Positions 50,144 to 57,270 of a stretch of DNA of 64,000 bases are shown one piece after another (within the stretch, counting starts at the first letter, position 1; each line of letters begins with the position of its first letter). A model generated the notes under the pieces. The model saw only the letters and a program-made list of their open reading frames with translations, was not told where the DNA came from and did no database searches. The stretch covers positions 682,001 to 746,000 of the forward strand of contig JAGFXX010000001.1 of the NCBI GenBank assembly GCA_017599285.1, read 5' to 3'. The DNA comes from Cereibacter azotoformans (GTDB lineage: Bacteria > Pseudomonadota > Alphaproteobacteria > Rhodobacterales > Rhodobacteraceae). The position numbers were made by a program, and so were the translations under genes.

Positions 50144-51765
50144 CAGGCTTTGTTCCACTGGTAGAGCCAAGTTTCCGAGAGTTTGCGTCCATAACCGGCG
50201 ATGTGACTGGCCAGTTCCACCGTGGCCCCCTCGGCTGCGGCCACGTCCAAGACGAGACGCCATATGTCCATCCCGTCGAGTCGTTCAAGGGTCTGCGTGA
50301 CGATTTCGCCATGCTGCACCGACGTGATGGCTTCCACCTTGGCGTTGCGCGGCAGGTTGCCCAGAAGTCCGCCCTTGAAATCAACGACGAACTTGCGCGT
50401 TCCCGCGGTATTTTCCACCCCTGAGACGCCGCCGTGACCCGCCCGCGTCTCCCACACATGGGCCAGGTCCGCCGGTGTCTCGATGGGCAGGGCGCCCCAC
50501 CGGAGCCGGTAGGCGAATTCGCGCGCATCTCCGGCGGCGATCTTCCCCTCGGGCACCCAGAAGGCCACGATGTTGTCGTTCGTCTCGTAGCGCGTCGGGA
50601 TCTCGACCAGACGGACGACACCCTTGCCCCAGTCGCCGACCGGCTCGACATCGACCGACGGACGCAGTTCGTAATGCGCCTCGGCGTCCTGGTAATCCTC
50701 GAACGCCCGCTTGCGCTGGTGAAGGCCGAAGGACTGCGGGTTCTCTTCGCCGAAATAGCTGCTCGCCAGCCGGGGCGGATTGTTGAGTGGGCGCCACAGC
50801 AGGTCGCCCTCCCGCCGGCGGATGGCCAGGCCGTCGCTGTCGTGCACGTTCGGACGGAAGTCGTCGTAGCTGGCGCGGTTCTTCTCGCCATAGAGGAACA
50901 TCGAGGTCAGCGGCGCCACGCCAAGCTGGGTGACGGCGTTGCGGAAGAAGAGCCGCGCGGTGACATCCATCACCGTCTCGATGCCCGGCGTGATGACGAA
51001 GCGATAGGCGCCCGTGACGCTCGGGCTCTCCATCGCGGCATAGAGAACGGTCGAGAGGCCCCCGGCCTGCGGACGCTCGAGGTAGAAGCGCGAGAAGCGC
51101 GGAAATTCTTCGGGCGAGGAGGTCGCGGTGTTGATGGCCAGTCCGCGCGCCGAGATCCCGTAGGCGTTGCCGCGGCCGAGGGCGCGGAAGTAGCTCGCCC
51201 CGAGGAAGGCCACCAGCTCGTCGTGGATGTCGGGCCGGTTGAGCGGGAAATTCAGCCGGAAGCCCGCCACGCCGGGCAGATCCACATGGGCCGCCACCCG
51301 CGTCGCAAGCTCGTTGCGGTATTCGAAGTCGTCGGTCGAGAACTGGACCTCGTGGATGAAGCCATCCGTCACGTCAAAGAGCCGCACGGGCGCGCCGAAC
51401 AGCCAGCCCAGATGGAAGGCCTGGATGCGGAACATGCTGTCCGTGTCCGCCCAGCGGGAGCGGTCGTTGCGGAAGTTGATCAGGCGGTAGTCGTCATAGT
51501 GCAGATCGCCGAGGAAGCCGGTCAGGTTCGCCGGCTCGACATGCGGCTGGGTGGCGGCGACGCGCATCTCTTCCGTCAGCCAGTCGAAGCTGAACTGCTG
51601 CGGCGCAGCACTCGGCACGGAGGCCGGCGGCTCTTCCGCAGGCGCCTCCTGGGCCCGCAGGGGAAGCCCGACGAGCCCCGTGGCGGCAAGGGCAAGGGTC
51701 GAACTTGCCGCCGAAAGCAGCAGCCGGCGGTTCAGGCGGGCAGAGGGAGCGGAATGTGCGTGCAT
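50143..51765 (-). CDS. opgG: OpgG, periplasmic glucan biosynthesis protein
   Basis: 540 residues. Signal peptide with a twin-Arg-like NRRLLLSAASS and a cut near PLRAQEA, so Tat or Sec export. OpgG/MdoG domain: FSFDWLTEEMRVAATQPHVE, FLGDLHYDDYRLINFRNDRS, ALGRGNAYGISARGLAINTA, FRPNVHDSDGLAIRRREGDL and the C-terminal Ig-like domain. OpgG acts on the nascent glucan in the periplasm. Start at ATG 51765 is chosen from the signal peptide; the bases before it (CTCTCCCTT) lack a Shine-Dalgarno sequence, and the frame is open 160 bp further upstream. First gene of the operon. Confidence 0.92.
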   Translation of the reverse strand: MHAHSAPSARLNRRLLLSAASSTLALAATGLVGLPLRAQEAPAEEPPASVPSAAPQQFSFDWLTEEMRVAATQPHVEPANLTGFLGDLHYDDYRLINFRNDRSRWADTDSMFRIQAFHLGWLFGAPVRLFDVTDGFIHEVQFSTDDFEYRNELATRVAAHVDLPGVAGFRLNFPLNRPDIHDELVAFLGASYFRALGRGNAYGISARGLAINTATSSPEEFPRFSRFYLERPQAGGLSTVLYAAMESPSVTGAYRFVITPGIETVMDVTARLFFRNAVTQLGVAPLTSMFLYGEKNRASYDDFRPNVHDSDGLAIRRREGDLLWRPLNNPPRLASSYFGEENPQSFGLHQRKRAFEDYQDAEAHYELRPSVDVEPVGDWGKGVVRLVEIPTRYETNDNIVAFWVPEGKIAAGDAREFAYRLRWGALPIETPADLAHVWETRAGHGGVSGVENTAGTRKFVVDFKGGLLGNLPRNAKVEAITSVQHGEIVTQTLERLDGMDIWRLVLDVAAAEGATVELASHIAGYGRKLSETWLYQWNKA

Positions 51766-51832
51766 AAGGGAGAGACGACGTCCGTTTTTCAATGGCTTGT
51801 GGGGTGCAAATGCAGGATTCGCACCGTCCAGC

Positions 51833-51860
51833 AATATGGTCGGGCCAAGCGGACTTGCAA
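51833..51860 (-). promoter_or_regulatory. Candidate sigma-70 promoter for opgGIHC
   Basis: On the minus strand TTGCAA (51860-51855), 16 nt, CATATT (51838-51833), about 68 bp before the opgG ATG. This stretch is the most AT-rich part of the 338-bp leader (51766-52103), which otherwise holds no gene I recognise. Confidence 0.35.
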
Positions 51861-52103
51861 GATCGGTCGATGCCGCAGGTGGCGGTCTGAGCGCGGTTTC
51901 GCCGAACTTGTGTGCAGAACAACGCACTCTCCCGCGCAGTGGCGGCGCGGTTCCTCATGCCTGCCTTCCTGCGGGCAAATCGGGTGCGATGCTGCGGTGC
52001 AGACAGGCACCCGGCGAAGGGTGGCATGGCGGGAAACGGGCAGTGTTCGACGGCGCGTCAGGCCGGTGCGGATCGCACCGGGCCCGCGCGCGCCCCGGGC
52101 AGG

Positions 52104-52373
52104 TCAGTCGCGCTTCTCGGGGTAGGGGCGGCGGAGATAGACCAGCGGATCCGGTCGCCGCTCGTCATCGGCGGCGGGCTTCACCGCAGGAGCGACGCGC
52201 TCTGCGGCTTGCGCCAGCGCCTCCTCCACTTCGGTCAGGCCGTGACGTTCCGCATAGCCGATCAGCGAGATCAGGTGCGCCACCAGCCACGTGTGATCGC
52301 TCTTCGGCTCGCGCGGAGCGCGGCGGCGGGAAAGCTCCGTCACGTTGGTCCTTCTCGGGTCCGGTTGCGCCAT
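52104..52373 (-). CDS. 89-residue hypothetical protein between luxI and opgG
   Basis: MAQPDPRRTNVTELSRRRAP, then KSDHTWLVAHLISLIGYAER, HGLTEVEEALAQAAERVAPA and a charged tail DPLVYLRRPYPEKRD. Helical middle, basic ends, no signal peptide. GGAGG lies seven bases before ATG 52373 (an ATG at 52379 is too close). Same strand as luxI upstream and opgG downstream. Short helical proteins of this kind are often conserved only in Rhodobacteraceae; no function known to me. Confidence 0.6.
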   Translation of the reverse strand: MAQPDPRRTNVTELSRRRAPREPKSDHTWLVAHLISLIGYAERHGLTEVEEALAQAAERVAPAVKPAADDERRPDPLVYLRRPYPEKRD

Positions 52374-52393
52374 ACTCATCCCTCCGGTGCGGC

Positions 52394-52415
52394 GGGCGGC
52401 CCGTACGGGTCGCCC
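52394..52415. promoter_or_regulatory. Near-perfect 22-bp dyad between luxI and the 89-aa gene
   Basis: Arms GGGCGGCCCG (52394-52403) and CGGGTCGCCC (52406-52415) around a central TA, one mismatch. It lies 15-20 bp before the 89-aa gene start and 70 bp after luxI. Could be an operator or, as RNA, a hairpin ending luxI; there is no T run. Confidence 0.4.
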
Positions 52416-52486
52416 GTCCGAACTGCCTGCAAGATGCTTGCCCTGCAAGCGGAAGAATGCCCTGAGCGGCGAATATCCGCCGGTTT

Positions 52487-53119
52487 TCAGGCCATTACAG
52501 TCTGCGGTTGCGTCACGTCATGGTAAATCCCGGCAAAGTCGCGAATCCGGTTCACGCGGTCCTCCGAGCAATCCATCAGGGCGGCGAGCGCCGTCACCTT
52601 GCCCATCGGCTTCGGCGTGCCGAGGTACCCGTGCGGGGCATTGCCCGACCGCTTCAGCACACGGTCCATGACCGGGTCGATGACGGCCACCGCGTCGCTG
52701 ACCCCCGAGGCCATGGCGAACTCGAACGCGCCGATCATCACCTCGCTCGTGACATAGGAGATCGAGTTCCGGGCCCGGCCGCTGACCAGCCGCTCGGTAT
52801 CCACGCAGAATCGCGTCGCTTCCCAGCAGGTGGCGCTGCGCAGCGGGGGTTCGCCGTCCAGGATCGAGCTGAACACGTCCGACAGCATGTGCGGTCCGGT
52901 CGTCTGCAGCAGCCTCATGCAGCCAACCACGCGCCCCTCGTCATCGACGCTGATGACATGGGCCGGATCCAGTTCGTCGAAGCGGTCGCGCTCCATCCCC
53001 TGCGAGACCTGAACGTCCCAGCCCAGGCGGTCGGCAAATACCCGCTTGCGCAACCGAAACATGTCCTTCACGATGTCCGAATGCTCGTGTAGGTTGAGGG
53101 AGTCGATGATGAAGATCAT
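52487..53119 (-). CDS. Acyl-homoserine-lactone synthase, LuxI family
   Basis: 210 residues. All LuxI-type invariant residues are visible: R25 and F28 in LRKRVFADRLGW (with W34), the acidic pair in FDELDPAHVISVD, R69 region in GCMRLLQTTGPHM, E100 and R103 in CWEATRFCVD. Makes an AHL from SAM and an acyl-ACP or acyl-CoA; chain length cannot be read from sequence. AAGGA seven bases before the ATG. A lux-box-like dyad lies 23 bp upstream and a LuxR gene ends 174 bp upstream on the same strand. R. sphaeroides cerI (7,8-cis-tetradecenoyl-HSL) is a candidate identity, not proven. Confidence 0.95.
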   Translation of the reverse strand: MIFIIDSLNLHEHSDIVKDMFRLRKRVFADRLGWDVQVSQGMERDRFDELDPAHVISVDDEGRVVGCMRLLQTTGPHMLSDVFSSILDGEPPLRSATCWEATRFCVDTERLVSGRARNSISYVTSEVMIGAFEFAMASGVSDAVAVIDPVMDRVLKRSGNAPHGYLGTPKPMGKVTALAALMDCSEDRVNRIRDFAGIYHDVTQPQTVMA

Positions 53120-53141
53120 TCTTCAGTCCTTAAGGTTGCGT

Positions 53142-53157
53142 ACTATACGGCTATAGT
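53142..53157 (-). promoter_or_regulatory. Lux-box-like dyad upstream of luxI
   Basis: ACTATA-CGGC-TATAGT: two perfect 6-bp arms with a 4-bp centre, 22 bp before the luxI start codon and the most AT-rich spot of the intergenic region. Size and symmetry fit a LuxR-type binding site (18-20 bp), though the sequence differs from the V. fischeri box. Confidence 0.6.
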
Positions 53158-53175
53158 TGCGCACATCGACCCGTT

Positions 53176-53203
53176 TCGGCTATCGGGGGAATCCCGTAGC
53201 CGA
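53176..53203. repeat. Inverted repeat upstream of the lux-box-like dyad
   Basis: Perfect 7-bp arms TCGGCTA (53176-53182) and TAGCCGA (53197-53203) with further partial pairing inside (CGGG/CCCG). As RNA on the minus strand it would form a stem just after the luxR gene, so it could be the luxR terminator; as DNA it could be a second regulator site for luxI. Confidence 0.5.
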
Positions 53204-53293
53204 CCACCTTGGCTTGTAAATTTTTGATGTGAATCCGCTGGCCTGCGGGCGGCGTTGTTTCCCCGGCGTCACGCGCTCAGCGGGAAGAACCTG

Positions 53294-53995
53294 TCATCTT
53301 GGATAGACAAGCCCGAGCCCGATCGCGCGACCGACCGCCTGCACGGTCGAGAGCGTGCCCAGCTTTTCCCGCGCCGAACGCAGGTGCACCTCGACGGTGC
53401 GGTGCGAGATCCCGAGGATGTCGCCGATATCCATCTGCGACTTGCCGGCCGCCACCCACTGCAGCACCTCGATCTCGCGTGTGGACAGGCGCGGCTGGCG
53501 CAGCGCGCGCGAGATCACGTCCGACCGCATGACGGCATCATGAAGATGGACCGCGGCGACCTGAAGATCGCCGATCGCCGCCCGCTTGAGCTTGTCCCAG
53601 TCGCTGCGGGGGCATCTCCGCGTCACCGACAGGAGGCCACGGTCGCCGTAGGGCCCCCGCACCGGCACTGTCAGGCCCTGGGGCGTGATGCCGAAATCCT
53701 CGGCCGCGAAGAAGACCGCCCGGAAACGTTCGTCCCGCTCGAAACGGGCCCAGTCCACGGGCGCGATGCTCAGCGCGGACTTGTGGATGGTGGGATCCAC
53801 GCGGTGCAGGTTGCGCCGCATGTAGTGCATCTTCCAGCTGTCGGGGTAGTTCGCATAGCCCTGAACGGCCCCGGTCATCGGGCTCGTCGTGGCGTAGGAG
53901 GCAAAGTCGAACCCCAGCCTGGCGCAGAGCTGGTCGAGATATTCCAGAAAGTTCGCATCGTCCGAAGCGACCACGCTGAGGTCGATGATATCCAT
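53294..53995 (-). CDS. LuxR-family AHL-responsive transcription regulator
   Basis: 233 residues. Autoinducer-binding domain (about 10-150) keeps the signature residues: NYPDSWKMHYMRRNLHRVDP with Trp, Tyr and Asp, DW in PVDWARFE, then GITPQGLTVPVRGPYGDRGL. The C-terminal LuxR HTH is complete (LSTREIEVLQWVAAGKSQMD, then IGDILGISHRTVEVHLRSAR). GGGGGGAG lies 8 bases before ATG 53995. Sits upstream of luxI on the same strand, the usual cognate-pair layout. R. sphaeroides cerR is a candidate identity. Confidence 0.94.
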   Translation of the reverse strand: MDIIDLSVVASDDANFLEYLDQLCARLGFDFASYATTSPMTGAVQGYANYPDSWKMHYMRRNLHRVDPTIHKSALSIAPVDWARFERDERFRAVFFAAEDFGITPQGLTVPVRGPYGDRGLLSVTRRCPRSDWDKLKRAAIGDLQVAAVHLHDAVMRSDVISRALRQPRLSTREIEVLQWVAAGKSQMDIGDILGISHRTVEVHLRSAREKLGTLSTVQAVGRAIGLGLVYPR

Positions 53996-54101
53996 GAGCC
54001 GGCTCCCCCCGGCCGTCCCCGCAGCCGTCCCTACTATCTAGCACGTTCCTTCAGCCTTTGGGAGGTGCGCTTGACGTTGCGTAATTAACCCGGCGGATGG
54101 T

Positions 54102-54722
54102 TCACAGGATCCCCCGGCTCGCGGCCACCGAGGCGGCCTGCGCCGCCGTCTTGGCGTTCATCCGCTGCGCCGCGCCCTTCAGACGGGCCTTGACCGCGCT
54201 CTCCGAGATGCCGAGCGCGTAGGCCATCTGCTTGTAGCGCATCCCCGTCGAGAGCATGCGGAGCACCTCGACCTGGCTCTCGGTCAGGGTCTGCGGCTCA
54301 TTCACATGCAGCGCGGTCAGAAGCTCGCGCAGGTCGATGATCTCGGCATCGGTGAACTCGCGATCGGCCCGTGCGAAGATGCCGAAGCTCTTCTTGGGCA
54401 CGGCGCCCCGGCCGACGAGGCACATGGTGGCGCCGTAGCGCATTCCATACTGCCTGTAGCGGGCCATCACGCCCAGCGGGTCGGGCAGGTCGATCGCGCT
54501 CCAGCGCAGGGCGCCGTGGTTGGTGAAGGTCCAGCGCATCAGCGGATCCTGAAGGGCGAGGCCGCGCGCGGTGTAGAGTTCGACAAATTGGTCGGGAAAG
54601 GTGTTCAGCTCGTCCTCGGGAGAGTAGAATCCCAATCTGAGTGCGACATAGAATCCCGCTTGTGCGATCTGCAGGAACGCTCCCTTCATATCCGACAGAT
54701 GCATAAGCTTGTGCTGTTCCAT
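54102..54722 (-). CDS. Second LuxR-family regulator with altered AHL pocket
   Basis: 206 residues from ATG 54722 (GGA four bases upstream; the open frame goes 66 bp further). Autoinducer-binding-like domain: TFPDQFVELYTARGLALQDP and GALRWSAIDLPD. Asp-Pro and the RWS Trp are kept, but the Trp that contacts the lactone keto group is Phe. HTH intact: QTLTESQVEVLRMLSTGMRY, KQMAYALGISESAVKARLKG. Divergent from and clearly related to the next gene, and upstream of luxR-luxI on the same strand. Probably binds a different ligand or none. Confidence 0.88.
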   Translation of the reverse strand: MEQHKLMHLSDMKGAFLQIAQAGFYVALRLGFYSPEDELNTFPDQFVELYTARGLALQDPLMRWTFTNHGALRWSAIDLPDPLGVMARYRQYGMRYGATMCLVGRGAVPKKSFGIFARADREFTDAEIIDLRELLTALHVNEPQTLTESQVEVLRMLSTGMRYKQMAYALGISESAVKARLKGAAQRMNAKTAAQAASVAASRGIL

Positions 54723-54755
54723 TGTAATCCGACAGACCGTAAAGTAGCAGTCGCG

Positions 54756-54768
54756 CGGCATGATGCCG
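54756..54768. promoter_or_regulatory. 13-bp dyad in the divergent promoter of the second luxR and the HTH-less luxR-like gene
   Basis: CGGCAT-G-ATGCCG, perfect 6-bp arms around one base, 34 bp from one start codon and 41 bp from the other. Only 86 bp separate the two genes, so one bound regulator could control both. Confidence 0.45.
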
Positions 54769-54808
54769 TGCCTCTTTCTGATACACAACCTGCAGGCCGA
54801 TACAAAGC

Positions 54809-55297
54809 ATGGTGAACGTTCATCGCGTGCGCGATCTTCTGAATGATGTGGCCGCTCACTCCGATTGGCACTTTGCCATCGGGGTCAGGATACGATTTGC
54901 GAATCCGACGCTCCTCTACCAGACCTACCCGCGCGAGTGGATCAACCTCTACGCGGACAAGGCCTTGATCTTCGTGGATCCCACCGTGCGGTGGGGCCTC
55001 GAACATCCCGGCATCTGTCGCTGGAGCGATCTGGCCGACACGGATGAGGCTGGAGTCATGGGGAAAGCGGCCGAATTCGGCCTGCGTTACGGTCTCGTCG
55101 TTTCGGTGGGCGAGGCGTCCGCCCGCACGCTCGGCTTCTTCTGCCGCGAGGATCGCGAGCTGGACGAGGACGAGGCGAAGTTCGCCCTGGCGCAGGTGCA
55201 GAATCTGCATGACCTTACGGAAGGTATTGGCCGCACGACCGAGGGGCAGTTGGCGGAACTTCGCAACTTGAACGCGAACCTGCGGCGCCAGAACTAA
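54809..55297 (+). CDS. LuxR-type autoinducer-binding domain without a DNA-binding domain
   Basis: 162 residues; LuxR proteins normally have about 230-240. The ligand domain is complete and carries the key residues: TYPREWINLYADKALIFVDP (Trp, Tyr, Asp), CRWSDLADTDEA, FGLRYGLVVSVGEASARTLG and FFCREDRELDEDEA. It stops after a short coiled helix (QLAELRNLNANLRRQN) where the linker to the HTH would be. The next 63 bp and the following gene encode no HTH in any frame, and a stem-loop follows the stop, so the ending looks natural. Related to the divergent LuxR. Ribosome site weak. Could titrate AHL or form inactive dimers with LuxR, as TrlR does with TraR. Confidence 0.85.
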   Translation: MVNVHRVRDLLNDVAAHSDWHFAIGVRIRFANPTLLYQTYPREWINLYADKALIFVDPTVRWGLEHPGICRWSDLADTDEAGVMGKAAEFGLRYGLVVSVGEASARTLGFFCREDRELDEDEAKFALAQVQNLHDLTEGIGRTTEGQLAELRNLNANLRRQN

Positions 55298-55307
55298 CGC
55301 ATGGCGC

Positions 55308-55328
55308 GCGTGCGTCAATAGGACGCAC
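55308..55328 (+). terminator. Stem-loop after the HTH-less luxR-like gene
   Basis: Perfect 8-bp stem CGTGCGTC/GACGCACG with loop AATAG, ten bases after the stop. No T run follows, so factor-independent termination is uncertain. Confidence 0.45.
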
Positions 55329-55360
55329 GACGCCGCGGCGCTGCAGAGGCGATTCTCTCG

Positions 55361-56248
55361 ATGAGATACGGCCGCGGAAACGCCGGCCGGGACGCATCCG
55401 GCGGCCCGTTCCAGCCGTTCGACATCCGCATGCGCGGCCGCCGGGAACCGGCGCCCCGGCGGGCGGCTTCCATCGCCATGACTAGAAGAAGACAACCTGC
55501 GGCGCGCGCACCCTTCCTCCGGTTCGGCGCCTGGATCGAGCGGCGAACGGTCACCCTGCTGCTGGCGGTGTTCGCGCTCGGATGGGCCTTTGCCGAGATC
55601 GCCGACCTCGCTTCGGGTGGGGGGGCTCATGCCTTCGACGAGACGCTCCTCCTGCTCATGCGCAATCCGGCCGATCCGGGCGATCCGCTGGGCCCTGCGT
55701 GGTTCGAGGAGCTGGCGCGTGACGTGACCGCCCTTGGGGGTGTGGGAATCCTCGGGTTCGTCACGCTTGCCGTCGCGGGCTTCCTGGGTCTGGGCGGGCG
55801 GTGGCGGACCATGTGGTTCGTCCTGATCGCCACGGGCAGCGGCCAACTGCTGAGCTTTGCCGCCAAGCGCCTGTTCGACCGCCCGCGTCCCGACCTCGTG
55901 CCGCACGAGACGGTCATCTACACGGCCAGCTTCCCGTCCGGGCACGCGATGATGGCCGCCGTCACCTACCTCACGCTGGCGGCCGTGCTCGCCCGCACGC
56001 AGCCGCTCGTCCGGGTCAAGGCCCATATCCTCGGCGTGGCGATCCTCCTCACGGTGATGATCGGACTGAGCCGGGTCTATCTGGGCGTCCACTGGCCGAC
56101 CGACGTGCTGGCGGGCTGGACAGGCGGCGCGGCCTGGGCGCTCGGTTGCCTGACGGTGGCGCGCTGGCTCCGGCGGCGGCGGATGATCGAGCCGGGCGAG
56201 CCGGGGAACGATCCATCTTCGACGCGCGTTTCCCCGCCCGAGCCGTAA
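55361..56248 (+). CDS. PAP2-family membrane phosphatase
   Basis: 295 residues (if started at ATG 55361; ATG 55478 gives 256 and fits the membrane start better, but neither has a strong ribosome site). PAP2 motifs: AKRLFDRPRPD, SFPSGHAMMAA and SRVYLGVHWPTDVL with the two catalytic His. About six membrane segments. Dephosphorylates lipid phosphates such as undecaprenyl pyrophosphate or phosphatidic acid. N-terminal 40 residues are Arg/Gly-rich and doubtful. Its stop overlaps the ATG of the oxidase subunit II gene (TAATG). Confidence 0.85.
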   Translation: MRYGRGNAGRDASGGPFQPFDIRMRGRREPAPRRAASIAMTRRRQPAARAPFLRFGAWIERRTVTLLLAVFALGWAFAEIADLASGGGAHAFDETLLLLMRNPADPGDPLGPAWFEELARDVTALGGVGILGFVTLAVAGFLGLGGRWRTMWFVLIATGSGQLLSFAAKRLFDRPRPDLVPHETVIYTASFPSGHAMMAAVTYLTLAAVLARTQPLVRVKAHILGVAILLTVMIGLSRVYLGVHWPTDVLAGWTGGAAWALGCLTVARWLRRRRMIEPGEPGNDPSSTRVSPPEP

Positions 56249-57270
56249 TGGCACCGCACGGCAGGGCGTGGCGGCGACGGCGCCGGGGAAGCGGGATGCG
56301 TCGGGGACAAAGGGCGGCCGTCGGCCTTCTGATCCTGTCGGGAGCGGGCGGATGTCATGGGCCCCAGTCGGTGTTTTCGGCCGGCGGGGCCGACGCGATC
56401 GAGCTGAACCGGCTTTTCGCCGTCATGCTGGTGGGCGCCGTGATCCTATGGATCTCGCTGAACGGGCTCTTCTTCCATGTCACGCGGCGCCGCACCGGGC
56501 ACATGTCGCGCAAGCTGGCCGAGGCGGTCATCATCGGCGGGGGCATCCTGCTGCCCGTGGTGGTCCTGACCGCGCTGCTGGCCTGGGGGCTTTCGATCAT
56601 GCCGGATCAGCGGGCGCCGGGCGAGGGGCTGCGGGTGCGCATCACCGGCGAGGAATGGTGGTGGCGGGTCGAGTATCTGCCCGAAGGCGCGGCGGGGCCG
56701 GTGATCTCGGCCAACGAGCTGCGGCTTCCGGCCGGCCGGCGCACCGAGATCGAGCTTCAGGCCGGGCGCGTCATCCATTCCTTCTGGGTGCCGGGTCTCG
56801 GTGGCAAGACCGACATGATCCCGGGGCGGACCACGCGCATGTCGCTCGAGCCGGTGACGCCCGGCACCTACCGGGGCCAGTGCGCCGAGTTCTGCGGGGC
56901 CTCGCACGCGCTGATGGCGCTGAATGCGGTCGTGCTGGAAGAGGGCGACTTCGCCCGCTGGCTCGAGGCCGAGGCGGCGCCCGCCCGGCCGGAGGAGGGC
57001 GAGGGCCGCGCGATCTTCTTCCGCGAGGGCTGCGGCGCCTGCCACACCATCCGCGGCACACCGGCCGCCGGGGCCGTCGGTCCCGACCTCACCCATTTCG
57101 GCAGCCGCACCAGCCTCGCCGCGGGCATCCTGCCGATGGAGCGCGCGGCGCTGGTCTCCTGGATCGCCAACGCGGGCGCGATCAAGCCCGAGGCGCAGAT
57201 GCCCGCCTTCGCACATCTGTCGAAGACCGAGCTGGACCGGCTCGCCGGCTGGCTGGAGGCGCTGGAATGA
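56248..57270 (+). CDS. coxB: Cytochrome c oxidase subunit II with fused cytochrome c domain (caa3 type)
   Basis: 340 residues. A signal/anchor segment ending in LSGAGGCHGP (possible lipoprotein Cys), two membrane helices (about 55-78 and 93-118), then the CuA domain: HSFWVPGLGGKTDMIPG, CAEFCGASHALM (both Cys, His and Met ligands). The C-terminal heme c domain has CGACHTIRG and Met in AQMPAF. Receives electrons from cytochrome c or directly through its own heme, and passes them via CuA to subunit I. ATG 56296 with GGGGAAGCGGG upstream is an equally good start. Overlaps coxA by 4 nt. Confidence 0.92.
   Translation: MAPHGRAWRRRRRGSGMRRGQRAAVGLLILSGAGGCHGPQSVFSAGGADAIELNRLFAVMLVGAVILWISLNGLFFHVTRRRTGHMSRKLAEAVIIGGGILLPVVVLTALLAWGLSIMPDQRAPGEGLRVRITGEEWWWRVEYLPEGAAGPVISANELRLPAGRRTEIELQAGRVIHSFWVPGLGGKTDMIPGRTTRMSLEPVTPGTYRGQCAEFCGASHALMALNAVVLEEGDFARWLEAEAAPARPEEGEGRAIFFREGCGACHTIRGTPAAGAVGPDLTHFGSRTSLAAGILPMERAALVSWIANAGAIKPEAQMPAFAHLSKTELDRLAGWLEALE

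Noticed and set aside
47984..50164. 726-codon plus-strand frame opposite opgH
   Set aside because: Antisense to a clear glycosyltransferase; composition is Arg/Gly/Asp-rich with no domain.
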